A DNA stretch of 39,961 nucleotides from JADKIH01 sp043747595 (GTDB lineage: Bacteria > Bacteroidota > Bacteroidia > AKYH767-A > 2013-40CM-41-45). The notes beneath the pieces are model-generated. The model saw nothing but the letters and a program-made list of their open reading frames with translations. It did not search any database and had not been told where the DNA came from. Location: positions 1-39,961 of the forward strand of contig JAYTOX010000095.1 of assembly GCA_043747595.1 (NCBI GenBank), given 5' to 3'. Each line of letters begins with the position of its first letter. Within the stretch, counting starts at the first letter, position 1. Below are positions 8,146 to 16,693 of this stretch, one piece after another. The position numbers and the translations under genes were made by a program.

Positions 8146-9522
8146 ATGAATTTTAAAAAATCGCAGAACATCTTTTCATTAATTGTAGTACTTCTTTGTA
8201 CGACCGTTGTATTTGGGCAAGAAGAAAAAGGGACAATGAAACTTCCGGTGATTACTTTATCGCAAGGAGTTTTAAATTTTAACGGCGATATAGGATACAA
8301 TCGGCTGAATGAACCATTGACCGCACATTCCGGATTTGAATTAGGAATTCAAAATCATACGGACAGTCGAGTGACTTTTGGCTTGTTTATTTTGGCCGGA
8401 CAGATTACCGGCGAAGTGAGTTCCATCAACAGAAATCAAAATTTCAGAACAAGTATTTTTAGTGAGTCGTTGAGAGCGAGATACGAGTGGATAAGTCATA
8501 CTAGAGCCGATCAAATTTTGATACCCTATGTAACCGCAGGAATAGAGTTTTTAACTTTTAACACAAAAGCCGACCTACTGGATGCTAATGGTAAATCGTA
8601 TTTTTATTGGACAGATGGAACAGTTAGGAATGAGGCACAAACAGAAATAAATGGATCGGCGGCGCAAACACATCGTGATTATGTATATGAAACAAATGTA
8701 AGAGATGCGAATTTAGATGGCAATGGCAAATATAGTCAGACATCCATTGCTATTCCGATTGGGTTAGGAGTTAGATTTAAATTATCGCCAAAAACATCAT
8801 TGGACTTTAGTTCAATTTTTCATATGACTTCAACTGATTATATTGATGGGGTCACTTCAAAAGGCAAAGGAGAAAGAGCTGGCAATGATAAGAACGATAA
8901 TTATTTTTTCACTTCAGTTGGGTTCAAAATTGATTTGGGTACACCGAGAATACGAACGACGAAGAAAGATAAATACAGGCCCGATGTAACAGGAGTTAAT
9001 TTTACAGAACTTGCAAACGATGATGCAGATGGCGATGGAATAGCAGATGTAAAAGATGATTCGAGTGCTACACCGAGTGCAAATAAGGTAGATGAAAAAG
9101 GGAAACCAATAGATACCGATGATGACGGAATTCCTGATTATAGAGATAAAGAATTGAACAGCCAATCCTATGCAGTAGTAAATGAAGATGGAGAAACGAT
9201 TACCGAAGAAATGGTAGAAGCGCAATTCAGGAAAGATTCGTTGGCCGCCTTACCGGCAGTGATTGAATATTTGAGAGCATACGATAAGTTGGCAGAGCGA
9301 AAACCTGATGTGGAGCAGCGGTGGACAAGTCAGAAGGCAGCAGAGAATCCGAGAGAACACACCGTAATTCCGGCAGTATACCAAAGACTAGATGCCGACA
9401 GTAATGGATATATAACACCGAAAGAAATAAGCATAGCGATTGATGAATACATGTCGAAAAAATCGCCATACAGTGTACAACAGTTCTTTGATTTGATCGA
9501 CTTTTTCTTTGTACAGAAGTAA
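8146..9522 (+). CDS. outer-membrane barrel-like protein with TSP3-type and EF-hand calcium loops
   Basis: The 458-residue product has a signal peptide (about 1-24, ending VVFG-Q) and about 240 residues of alternating beta-strand sequence resembling an outer-membrane barrel (30-265). A linker carries two thrombospondin type 3-like loops, DADGDGIADVKD (293-304) and DTDDDGIPDYRD (323-334). A helical C-terminal region (about 355-458) contains a canonical EF-hand loop, DADSNGYITPKE (416-427), with acidic or amide side chains at positions 1, 3, 5 and 12. TSP3 loops usually link a barrel to an OmpA domain, but no OmpA domain is present. Calcium binding is inferred from the motifs; the cellular role is unknown. 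It is cotranscribed with the SPOR-domain gene and ends at a strong terminator. Confidence 0.75.
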   Translation: MNFKKSQNIFSLIVVLLCTTVVFGQEEKGTMKLPVITLSQGVLNFNGDIGYNRLNEPLTAHSGFELGIQNHTDSRVTFGLFILAGQITGEVSSINRNQNFRTSIFSESLRARYEWISHTRADQILIPYVTAGIEFLTFNTKADLLDANGKSYFYWTDGTVRNEAQTEINGSAAQTHRDYVYETNVRDANLDGNGKYSQTSIAIPIGLGVRFKLSPKTSLDFSSIFHMTSTDYIDGVTSKGKGERAGNDKNDNYFFTSVGFKIDLGTPRIRTTKKDKYRPDVTGVNFTELANDDADGDGIADVKDDSSATPSANKVDEKGKPIDTDDDGIPDYRDKELNSQSYAVVNEDGETITEEMVEAQFRKDSLAALPAVIEYLRAYDKLAERKPDVEQRWTSQKAAENPREHTVIPAVYQRLDADSNGYITPKEISIAIDEYMSKKSPYSVQQFFDLIDFFFVQK

Positions 9523-9540
9523 GCAATAAGTTATTTAATT

Positions 9541-9574
9541 AAAAAAACCGTCTCGTACTGAGGCGGTTTTTTTT
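9541..9574 (+). terminator. Rho-independent terminator of the 6909-9522 operon
   Basis: AAAAAACCGTCTC (9541-9553) pairs with GAGGCGGTTTTTT (9559-9571) around a GTACT loop, with one G-U pair, and the T run extends to 9574. It lies 19 bases past the stop codon. Confidence 0.92.
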
Positions 9575-9824
9575 TGTGAAATAAATATTAGAATTGATGA
9601 TGCTTTTCGGATTAACAGAGTGAAGAAAGACCTATTTAAATTCACGGCAGGCGATTTTTACTACACTCCCACTCTGCTTGTTTTATGTTTTTGATCTAAA
9701 AAATAGTTGGAATGAAGAAAAAATAAAGCGTAAGAAATATCTGTTTCTTGTCAACTACAGATTGATAAAATGTAAGATTTGAAAAGTTATTAGAAGAACG
9801 GAAATAAGTAACTGAAGTAAAATA
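9575..9824. other. intergenic region without a recognised gene
   Basis: This 250-base A/T-rich stretch has no plausible coding frame or RNA fold that I can see. A weak -7-like AAGATTTG at 9774-9781, 43 bases before the next ATG, might serve the kinase gene. Confidence 0.5.
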
Positions 9825-12257
9825 ATGAACTTAAAACACGAAACACAAATTTTACTTGAGATGAAAGATAGGAAATTCCAAATTTTGGTAGTTGAGGACG
9901 ATGAACTCGACCGATTGATAATTAAAAAAGCATTAAAAAGTGCAAGCATTGAACATGACTTGTATTTTGCGGAAGACCATGAAAGTGGGAAAGCCGCAAC
10001 AGTTAATAAAGAGTATGATTGTATTTTTCTAGATTATAACTTACCCGGAGGAACAGGGCTAGAATTGTTAAAAGCCATTCGAGCAGCAAAAAATCAATCG
10101 CCGATTATTATTGTTACCAGTCAGGGCGATGAAAAGATTGCCGTAGAAGCCATGAAAAATGGAGCGAACGATTATATACCGAAAAACCTATTAACAGGAG
10201 AAGGGATAGCACAGAGTGTTCGGTATATGGTAAATATAACAGAGCAGAAGAAATTTCAGGCCGAATTAGAATTAAAATTAATAGCTACACAGCATCAGCT
10301 GAACGCTGTAATCTCAAATGCACCAATTATATTGTTTGCACTAAATTTGAGAGGAGAAATAATTTTATTTGAAGGAAAAGGCTTGAACGATTTAACTATT
10401 GAGAAGGAAACATTTATTAATAAATCGCTGCACGACTACAGCAATGAGATACCGATCGACATACAAAATTTCCAGAAAGCGTTAGAAGGTGAATCAGTTT
10501 CTGTCGTAGTAGAATGGAAAAATAAATTCTTTGAAATTAATTACAAAGCAGTAAAAGACTTATCGGGCATCACTACAGGAGTTGTGGGAGTTGCTTCAGA
10601 TGTTACAGCACATAAGAAAGTGCAAGAAGAATTAGAAAAGGCAAAACAAATTGCAGAGGAGACATCACGAATCAAAGAAAATTTCCTTGCAAATATGAGT
10701 CATGAGATTAGGACACCTATGAATGGAATTATTGGACTAACAAGAATATTGATTAATAGTCCGCTGAACGAAGAGCAAGCCGGTTATTTAAGTTCTATTA
10801 AAATGTGTTCCGATAGTTTAATGGTAATCATAGACGACATTCTCGATTTCTCAAAAATAGAAGCCGGGAAAATGACTTTTGAAAAAGCGCCATTTAGCAT
10901 AAAAGATACCATTAAACATAGTATTGCTTTGTTCCAAGTGAAGGCTGATGAAAAGCAGGTGCAGTTGGTTTCAGAAATCCCTCAAACATTAGCAACAACC
11001 TTTTCAGGAGACCCTACCCGACTTCAACAAATTTTGAATAATTTGATAAGCAATGCCATTAAGTTTACAGAACAAGGCGAAGTTCGCATAATTGTAAAAT
11101 GGAGTGACATAGGTAAGCAGAAAGCACGAGTAACGTTTGAAGTGAAAGATTCCGGTATCGGAATAAGTGAAAAGAGCATCGGTAACATCTTCGAAAGCTT
11201 TACCCAGGCAAGCAGTGATACGACTAGAAAATTTGGAGGTACAGGCTTAGGTTTAACTATAGTAAAACGACTGATAGAGCTACAAGGAGGAAAAATTGTA
11301 GTGAAGAGTCAATTAGGCAAAGGAACTAGTTTTATTTTCCACTTAGATTATGAAATCGTTGAAGCAGGAAAAGTTCAAAACATAGCATTGAAAGAATTAG
11401 ACCAAAGCATTTCGCATCTGAAAATTTTGGTAGCAGAAGACAATAAAATTAATCAGTTGGTAGTAAGAAAAGTATTCGCCGACTGGAAACTTATGGTCGA
11501 TTTTGCAGATAATGGGAAAGAGGCGGTAGAAAAAGCAACAGAAACTTGTTATGACCTCATTTTGATGGATATTCAAATGCCAATTATGGATGGATTAACA
11601 GCATCAAAAATGATACGGACTACGCTTTCAGAACCAAATTGCAATGTGCCAATAATGGCAATGACAGCTCATGCAACAGCATCAGAAAAGAAAAAATGCC
11701 ATGATCATGGGATGAACGACCATATTAACAAACCATTTGAATTATTAGAGTTAAAGAAAAAGATAATATCACTAACCCTAACGAACGATTCTTCGTTAAA
11801 GGAGAGCATAAGTACTCCAATATCAGAAAAATCGCTCCCTGTGAAAATAAATAAACCATCGGTTTCCGGTCAAAGAATAAGTTCGGAATCGATCGATACA
11901 TTTTTAAATGCTCCTAAAATAAATCTTACATATCTGAAGCACATTGCAGATGGCAATGAAACATTTGTAGTAGAAATGATAGAAATGTTTCTAAATAAAA
12001 CGCCGGATGCGATTCGAGAAATGAATGAACATTATTCAGCTAAGAAATGGGACGACTTCAGGTCGATTGCACACCGAATAAAGCCATCATTTGGTTATAT
12101 GGGAATGCCGGAGATTCAACAATCGCTCTCACAACTTGAACAATTATCAGAGAAAGAATTACAAGAAGTTTCAGTTGAAAAAATCTTAATGGAAATTGTA
12201 ACTCGGACCGGACAAGCCTATGCTCAGCTTCGATCAGAATTGACGACGATGAAATAA
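9825..12257 (+). CDS. cytosolic hybrid histidine kinase (REC-PAS-HisKA-HATPase-REC-HPt)
   Basis: The 810-residue protein packs a phosphorelay into one chain. The domains are: an N-terminal receiver with acceptor D70 (about 18-135), a PAS-like sensor region (about 155-265), a short coiled coil, a dimerisation/phosphoacceptor domain with H293 (NMSHEIRTPMNG), a HATPase with NLISNAIKF, DSGIGI and GGTGLGL boxes (about 392-510), a second receiver with D582 (LMDIQMPIMDG, about 531-650), and an HPt domain with H750 (AHRIKPS, about 700-805). No membrane segment is present, so it should sense a cytosolic or partner-delivered signal. An internal ATG at 9861 is an alternative start. The receiver gene at 12412 is the likely output partner, by proximity. 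Confidence 0.93.
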   Translation: MNLKHETQILLEMKDRKFQILVVEDDELDRLIIKKALKSASIEHDLYFAEDHESGKAATVNKEYDCIFLDYNLPGGTGLELLKAIRAAKNQSPIIIVTSQGDEKIAVEAMKNGANDYIPKNLLTGEGIAQSVRYMVNITEQKKFQAELELKLIATQHQLNAVISNAPIILFALNLRGEIILFEGKGLNDLTIEKETFINKSLHDYSNEIPIDIQNFQKALEGESVSVVVEWKNKFFEINYKAVKDLSGITTGVVGVASDVTAHKKVQEELEKAKQIAEETSRIKENFLANMSHEIRTPMNGIIGLTRILINSPLNEEQAGYLSSIKMCSDSLMVIIDDILDFSKIEAGKMTFEKAPFSIKDTIKHSIALFQVKADEKQVQLVSEIPQTLATTFSGDPTRLQQILNNLISNAIKFTEQGEVRIIVKWSDIGKQKARVTFEVKDSGIGISEKSIGNIFESFTQASSDTTRKFGGTGLGLTIVKRLIELQGGKIVVKSQLGKGTSFIFHLDYEIVEAGKVQNIALKELDQSISHLKILVAEDNKINQLVVRKVFADWKLMVDFADNGKEAVEKATETCYDLILMDIQMPIMDGLTASKMIRTTLSEPNCNVPIMAMTAHATASEKKKCHDHGMNDHINKPFELLELKKKIISLTLTNDSSLKESISTPISEKSLPVKINKPSVSGQRISSESIDTFLNAPKINLTYLKHIADGNETFVVEMIEMFLNKTPDAIREMNEHYSAKKWDDFRSIAHRIKPSFGYMGMPEIQQSLSQLEQLSEKELQEVSVEKILMEIVTRTGQAYAQLRSELTTMK

Positions 12258-12386
12258 TTGTATTGGCCAAGAATCGAGTTAACAGAAGATACTTATTCTG
12301 AAAACAAGATGAATATTTAGATAATAAAATTAGCGTCAATACTAAAAAAGTTCCTCATGAATAGCAGTAAAAGGTTATCTTGCGGA

Positions 12387-12398
12387 GAATTATAATTC
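12387..12398. promoter_or_regulatory. 12-bp perfect palindrome upstream of the receiver gene
   Basis: GAATTATAATTC is perfectly palindromic and lies 13 bases before the ATG at 12412. A TATCTTG string at 12376-12382, one T short of the Bacteroidota -7 consensus, ends 4 bases before it, so the palindrome would sit at the transcription start. An operator is possible, but the A/T-rich background makes chance palindromes common. Confidence 0.3.
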
Positions 12399-12411
12399 GG
12401 AAAAATATTAA

Positions 12412-12777
12412 ATGAAAGCCCTTGTTTGTGAAGACGACGAAATGGTCCTTAAAATGGTTGAATTCAAACTTCAAAAAGAAGGGTATGAAGTAATTTTAGC
12501 TACCGATGGAAAGCAAGCAATTGAAAAAATTGATGAGCACAAACCGGATATAATAATTACAGATATTATGATGCCTTACTTAACAGGGTTGGAAATTGTT
12601 CACCTTGTTAGAAAAGAAATGAAACTGAAAACGCCAATTATTATTGTATCATCGATTGGCTTAGAGAAAACAGTTTTAGAAGCATTTCAATTAGGAGCTG
12701 ATGATTTTATTACCAAGCCATTTAGTCCCAACGAACTGTCAGTAAGAGTAAAAAAATTACTGATGAGAGTTGCTTAA
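12412..12777 (+). CDS. single-domain response regulator (CheY-like receiver)
   Basis: The 121 residues form one receiver domain and nothing else. Acidic pocket residues are E7, D8 and D9, the phosphoacceptor is D51 (IITDIMMP), the switch serine is near S80 and the conserved lysine is K102 (TKPFSP). Without an output domain it must act through protein contacts or pass phosphate within a relay. It sits between the hybrid kinase and the YaiO/CotH/HEAT/GT2 operon, with its own terminator behind it. That suggests it connects the kinase to a target, perhaps the neighbouring polysaccharide machinery; the link is inference. Confidence 0.92.
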   Translation: MKALVCEDDEMVLKMVEFKLQKEGYEVILATDGKQAIEKIDEHKPDIIITDIMMPYLTGLEIVHLVRKEMKLKTPIIIVSSIGLEKTVLEAFQLGADDFITKPFSPNELSVRVKKLLMRVA

Positions 12778-12786
12778 AATAATTAA

Positions 12787-12825
12787 GGCCATTAAAAGAC
12801 ATTACTTTTTAATGGTCTCATTTTT
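12787..12825 (+). terminator. Rho-independent terminator after the receiver gene
   Basis: GGCCATTAAAAG (12787-12798) pairs with CTTTTTAATGGTC (12805-12817) across a 6-base loop, and TCATTTTT follows. The stem is imperfect by one unpaired base and one G-U pair. Confidence 0.8.
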
Positions 12826-12867
12826 GAGAAGAGGTCAAGCTCCCAACAAAAATTTTCAGCCAAGAAT

Positions 12868-14166
12868 ATGTACATTAGAATTAAATATTTATCCTTTTTC
12901 ATTTTTCTTATCCTGTTACTTGCAGACAGACCTGTTATTGCACAAATAAAAGCATCCGATACACTAATCGTAATTACCGATACGACAAATATCGATGCCC
13001 TTTTTAAAAGAGCTCGAGAATATAGTTACAATGAAAACTATAATCAATCAAGGCGAATTTGTCAGAAAATTCTAGAGAAGAATCCGCAATACTTCGACGT
13101 AAGAACCTTTATAGGCCGAACATATGCATGGCAAAAAATGTATGATGCTGCGAGAACGGAGTTGAGTAGAGTATTAATTGAAAAAGAAAACGATTATGAA
13201 GCGTTGAGCGTTATGTTCGACGTAGAATTTTGGTCGGAGAATTATGAAGTGGCTAAAGATTATTTAAAAATTGCCTTAGGCTACTACCCTCTTTCCGAGG
13301 AACTGTTGCTAAAGAAAGCGAACTTACAAATAAAGTTAGAAGATAAATCGGCAGCAGCCTTAACTCTTCGACGTATTTTAGATTTGAATCCAGGAAATAA
13401 GGATGCAATTAAATTGATGAATACATTAGAAGGACGGAAGTTAAATAACAATTTCCAAGCTTATTATACCGTTGATCAATTTGATAAAGGTAAAGCACCT
13501 CAACAATTTGCCGGAGCCTCTCTTGGGAGGAACTTTAATTTTGGTTCGTTGATCATACGTGCAAATGGAGCAAATAGACGTAATACGAAAGGTCTCCAAA
13601 CAGAACTAGAAAGTTACATCAATTTTACCAGTAAGATTTATGCTAACTTATCGACCGGTTTTGCTAGCGACGAAATATTTCCGAAAGAAAAATATGGTGC
13701 TGAACTCTATTTCAAATTGCCAAAAGGTTTTGAACTTTCGGGTGGACTTCGTTATCAAAAATTTGGGACAAAGCCTTCTACGTTTTACACAGCAAGTATT
13801 GGAAATTATTACAAAGATTATTGGTTTAATGTGAGAACATTTCTATCGCCTAAAACAGATTCAGTAGTAACAACAAAATCACTAAAGAATACAGGTATTA
13901 CAGTTATAGCTACTATAAGAAATTATTTTGGTGATAGTAATAATTATTTAGGTTTAAAAGTTGGTCGTGGCCAATCGCCCGATGAACGAAAAAATCTTAA
14001 TTTAGCACATCAGCTTTTGTCATATCAAGGAGGAATAGAGCTTCAAAAAAGCGCATTTGGGCGGTGGGTTATAAAAGCTGAACTAACCTATTCCAAAGAA
14101 GATATTCTTGATACAAAATATACACAGCGTCTTTCAACTACGGTAACAGTTAAAACCGTATTCTAA
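12868..14166 (+). CDS. TPR protein with C-terminal YaiO-type outer-membrane barrel
   Basis: The 432-residue product has a signal peptide (about 1-26, ending VIAQ), then a TPR-like helical region (about 42-190, with repeated A..L.R.L...P patterns), then about 235 residues of amphipathic beta strands ending in TVTVKTVF, as expected for a barrel closing strand. This matches the YaiO-family barrel architecture. TPR plus barrel is also the plan of PgaA, the exporter of poly-N-acetylglucosamine in E. coli, although this protein is much shorter. An export or outer-membrane scaffold role for the polymer made by the glycosyltransferase at 16694 is inferred. It is the first gene of a packed operon; the CotH gene starts 12 bases later. 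Confidence 0.8.
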   Translation: MYIRIKYLSFFIFLILLLADRPVIAQIKASDTLIVITDTTNIDALFKRAREYSYNENYNQSRRICQKILEKNPQYFDVRTFIGRTYAWQKMYDAARTELSRVLIEKENDYEALSVMFDVEFWSENYEVAKDYLKIALGYYPLSEELLLKKANLQIKLEDKSAAALTLRRILDLNPGNKDAIKLMNTLEGRKLNNNFQAYYTVDQFDKGKAPQQFAGASLGRNFNFGSLIIRANGANRRNTKGLQTELESYINFTSKIYANLSTGFASDEIFPKEKYGAELYFKLPKGFELSGGLRYQKFGTKPSTFYTASIGNYYKDYWFNVRTFLSPKTDSVVTTKSLKNTGITVIATIRNYFGDSNNYLGLKVGRGQSPDERKNLNLAHQLLSYQGGIELQKSAFGRWVIKAELTYSKEDILDTKYTQRLSTTVTVKTVF

Positions 14167-14178
14167 TTATTCAAAAAA

Positions 14179-15528
14179 ATGAACCGGAATAAAATAGTAC
14201 TTCTTTTATTTTTCTTTTGTTTAACAGTTACAATTGTCGATGCGCAAGAAGTAAAAGAAGTTAATACAAAAAAAAGCAAGAAAGATTATGGAAAAGCTTT
14301 TTTCGAGAAAGATTCCATCCATGTAATCAGAATTTATTTTACGCAATGCAATTATTGGGACTCATTGGTACATAATAAAAAGATGTATGACTCTTTAGAA
14401 ATATCAAACCATCTTCAAGCAAATGTAATTATAGACAACAAAAAAATATATAGCGTTGGAATAAGATTCAAAGGAGAATCGTCGTATGAATTTTATCCTG
14501 GAAAAAAGAAACCGTTTCGTTTAAAGTTTAATAAATATTTCAAGGATCAGGATTTTGAGGGGTTAGAAGAATTGAATTTAACGAATAACTTCAAAGACCC
14601 ATCGATGATTAGAGAAAAGATTTATTTAGACATGATGAACAAAGAAGGGCTTCCGGCTCCAAGAGCGACCTTTGCAAAAGTATATATCATGGATAAATAT
14701 TGGGGTTTGTATTTGGTAAACGAAAGCATCGACAAGGTTTTTCTAGAGACACGATTTAATGATTCAAGAGGAAATTTGTTTCAAGGAGAACCTCAGGCAA
14801 GTTTTGTTTATTTAGGCAATGAACCAAGTAAATATTGGAATCGGTATACCTTAAAGAACAATACCAAACAAAACGACTGGTCAGACTTAGTAAAATTTAT
14901 AAAAGTAATTAACGATACTGTTTCGACGAAAGAGGATTACGTACGAAAACTTGAAACGAATTTCAATTTGGATAAATGTCTACGTGCATGGGCTATCAAT
15001 AATTTATTGGGAAATATTGATGCTTACAATATGTTTTATCCTCATAATTTTTTCGTTTATCATGACAGTTTAAATTTCAAATGGCACTGGATTTCATTAG
15101 ACGGTAATTATGCATTTGCAGCTTGGAATCCCGTAATGAATTTGCCTAATCTCGAGAATTTAAATTTTATGATTCCCGATTCGGTTCCAGACAAAGAGCC
15201 ACGTCCACTCTTACTTCGCACCTTGGGAGACAATAAAACAATTCAAAAACGCTACGTAGCCATTATGGGAGAAATGATTCGAAAATATTTTAAGGACGAT
15301 GGATTGGGAAAAACCATCGATAGTCTTTCAGCTAGAATTCGATTGTCAGTTTATGCAGATACTAATAAAATGTATTCTAATTCCGATTTTGACGCAAATA
15401 TAAATTCTACTATAGGCGACCCGTTAGATCCGGGAAATTTTATTCCGGGATTAAAAGTATTTATCGTTGCAAGGAAGAAAAGCATAGAAGATCAATTAGA
15501 AAAAATAAATAAGAAACTTCAGGATTAG
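14179..15528 (+). CDS. secreted CotH-family protein (atypical kinase-like)
   Basis: CotH of Bacillus spore coats is an atypical secreted protein kinase; many bacterial relatives have unknown substrates. The 449-residue product has a signal peptide (about 1-22, ending VDAQ). Family landmarks are IRFKGESS (95-102), the KPFRLKFNKYF strand region, LNLTNNFKDPSMIREK (132-147), YWGLYLVNE (174-182), LLGNID with D281, NFFVY and SLDGNYAF with D308. Usual CotH proteins carry WDxDxxFG at the last motif, so the second aspartate is N310 here, which could affect metal binding. The gene lies between the barrel gene (12 bases) and the HEAT gene (4 bases to its earliest start). A role in modifying the exported polymer or a surface protein is inference. 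Confidence 0.85.
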   Translation: MNRNKIVLLLFFFCLTVTIVDAQEVKEVNTKKSKKDYGKAFFEKDSIHVIRIYFTQCNYWDSLVHNKKMYDSLEISNHLQANVIIDNKKIYSVGIRFKGESSYEFYPGKKKPFRLKFNKYFKDQDFEGLEELNLTNNFKDPSMIREKIYLDMMNKEGLPAPRATFAKVYIMDKYWGLYLVNESIDKVFLETRFNDSRGNLFQGEPQASFVYLGNEPSKYWNRYTLKNNTKQNDWSDLVKFIKVINDTVSTKEDYVRKLETNFNLDKCLRAWAINNLLGNIDAYNMFYPHNFFVYHDSLNFKWHWISLDGNYAFAAWNPVMNLPNLENLNFMIPDSVPDKEPRPLLLRTLGDNKTIQKRYVAIMGEMIRKYFKDDGLGKTIDSLSARIRLSVYADTNKMYSNSDFDANINSTIGDPLDPGNFIPGLKVFIVARKKSIEDQLEKINKKLQD

Positions 15529-15589
15529 AGAATTGGAAATTTATAATAAAATATTTTTACAGATCGATTGGACCAACTTCAGGTATACA

Positions 15590-16687
15590 ATGGATGATAT
15601 AGGGAAAACGATTTATACTTTCCCAATACATATCCGTATTCTAATTGCGACTACCCTTCTATTTCTACTTATTGTATTTGTACTATTAGGAATAATACTG
15701 AGCAGTAGAATTTACAAAACAAAGCGATTAAATAAAAGAGTTGAACTTCAGAATATTTTTCAGCCCATTTTAAAAGAACTACTGTTTAGCGACGAGCAAG
15801 AATCTACACAATTAAAATCAGCTTTCAGAAAAGAAGACCTCATAGTTCCATTTCATCGTTTTACTTTACTTGAAGAGTTAATTCATTTACATGAAAATTT
15901 TACTGGAGAAACTGCAGAACGATTAGAGAAAATTTATGCAGCATTAGATTTTGAAAATGATTCGAGAGAAAAATTAAAAAGTAAACGCTGGTATATTATA
16001 GCGAAAGGAATGAAAGAACTTGCGATCATGAATGTCAGATCGAGTTACACTGAAATTAGCAAATTTATAAATAGCAAGAATGACATTCTCCGGATGGAAA
16101 CCAGAATTGCTTTAATGAAGCTGAGCGACAAAGAGCCGATGGCATTTCTTACTAAAGAAACAGAACCACTATCTGATTGGGATTCGGCCAATATCTACAA
16201 TATGCTCACCAAGATGCCGGAGCAAATTATTCCCGACTTTAGTCATTGGTTGAATTCCACCAATAAAGATGTTGTACTTTTTTGCATTCAGATGATAGGA
16301 CGTTTTCGCCAGAGAGAATCTGTAGGGACCTTATTACTTTTACTGGACAAAAAAGAGGAAAGAATAAAAATTGCAGTTATTAGAGCTCTGAGAGAATTGA
16401 GTTCAGATGAAGGCGAAGATCTTTTATTAAAGCTGTTCCCTTTAGAAAATAATGTAGTTCAAAATGAAATATTGAAAACGTTGGAAGTGATTGGTAGTGA
16501 AAGATCAATTTCATTTTTAGAGAAGATAATTCAACAGCCAATTGAAGATTATCCTACGAGCATACAGGCAATAAGAACAATGCTAACGATTAATAAATCG
16601 GGCGAGGCATATATTGCTAAAATATTTGCGCAATCGGGCCCGCAACTTCAATTAGTTATTCAACACGCACGCGACAGACGACTATAA
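15590..16687 (+). CDS. membrane-anchored HEAT-repeat-like protein
   Basis: From the ATG at 15590 the product has 365 residues: one strong membrane segment (about residues 16-40, rich in I, L and V), a basic turn, then an all-helical region. Its C-terminal half shows HEAT-like repeats (KEERIKIAVIRALRELSSDE and the following helix pairs). A TTG at 15533, 4 bases past the CotH stop, would add 19 residues. The ATG is preferred because an AGG lies 7 bases before it, but this is not settled. Helical repeats of this kind act as protein-binding scaffolds. Its place 6 bases before the glycosyltransferase suggests it docks on or regulates that enzyme at the inner membrane. No enzymatic motif was seen. 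Confidence 0.7.
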   Translation: MDDIGKTIYTFPIHIRILIATTLLFLLIVFVLLGIILSSRIYKTKRLNKRVELQNIFQPILKELLFSDEQESTQLKSAFRKEDLIVPFHRFTLLEELIHLHENFTGETAERLEKIYAALDFENDSREKLKSKRWYIIAKGMKELAIMNVRSSYTEISKFINSKNDILRMETRIALMKLSDKEPMAFLTKETEPLSDWDSANIYNMLTKMPEQIIPDFSHWLNSTNKDVVLFCIQMIGRFRQRESVGTLLLLLDKKEERIKIAVIRALRELSSDEGEDLLLKLFPLENNVVQNEILKTLEVIGSERSISFLEKIIQQPIEDYPTSIQAIRTMLTINKSGEAYIAKIFAQSGPQLQLVIQHARDRRL

Positions 16688-16693
16688 AATACG

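Noticed and set aside
8914..9225. Reverse-strand open frames within the barrel gene and other antisense frames across the window
   Set aside because: They are shadows of well-supported genes, without family motifs, start signals or independent promoters.
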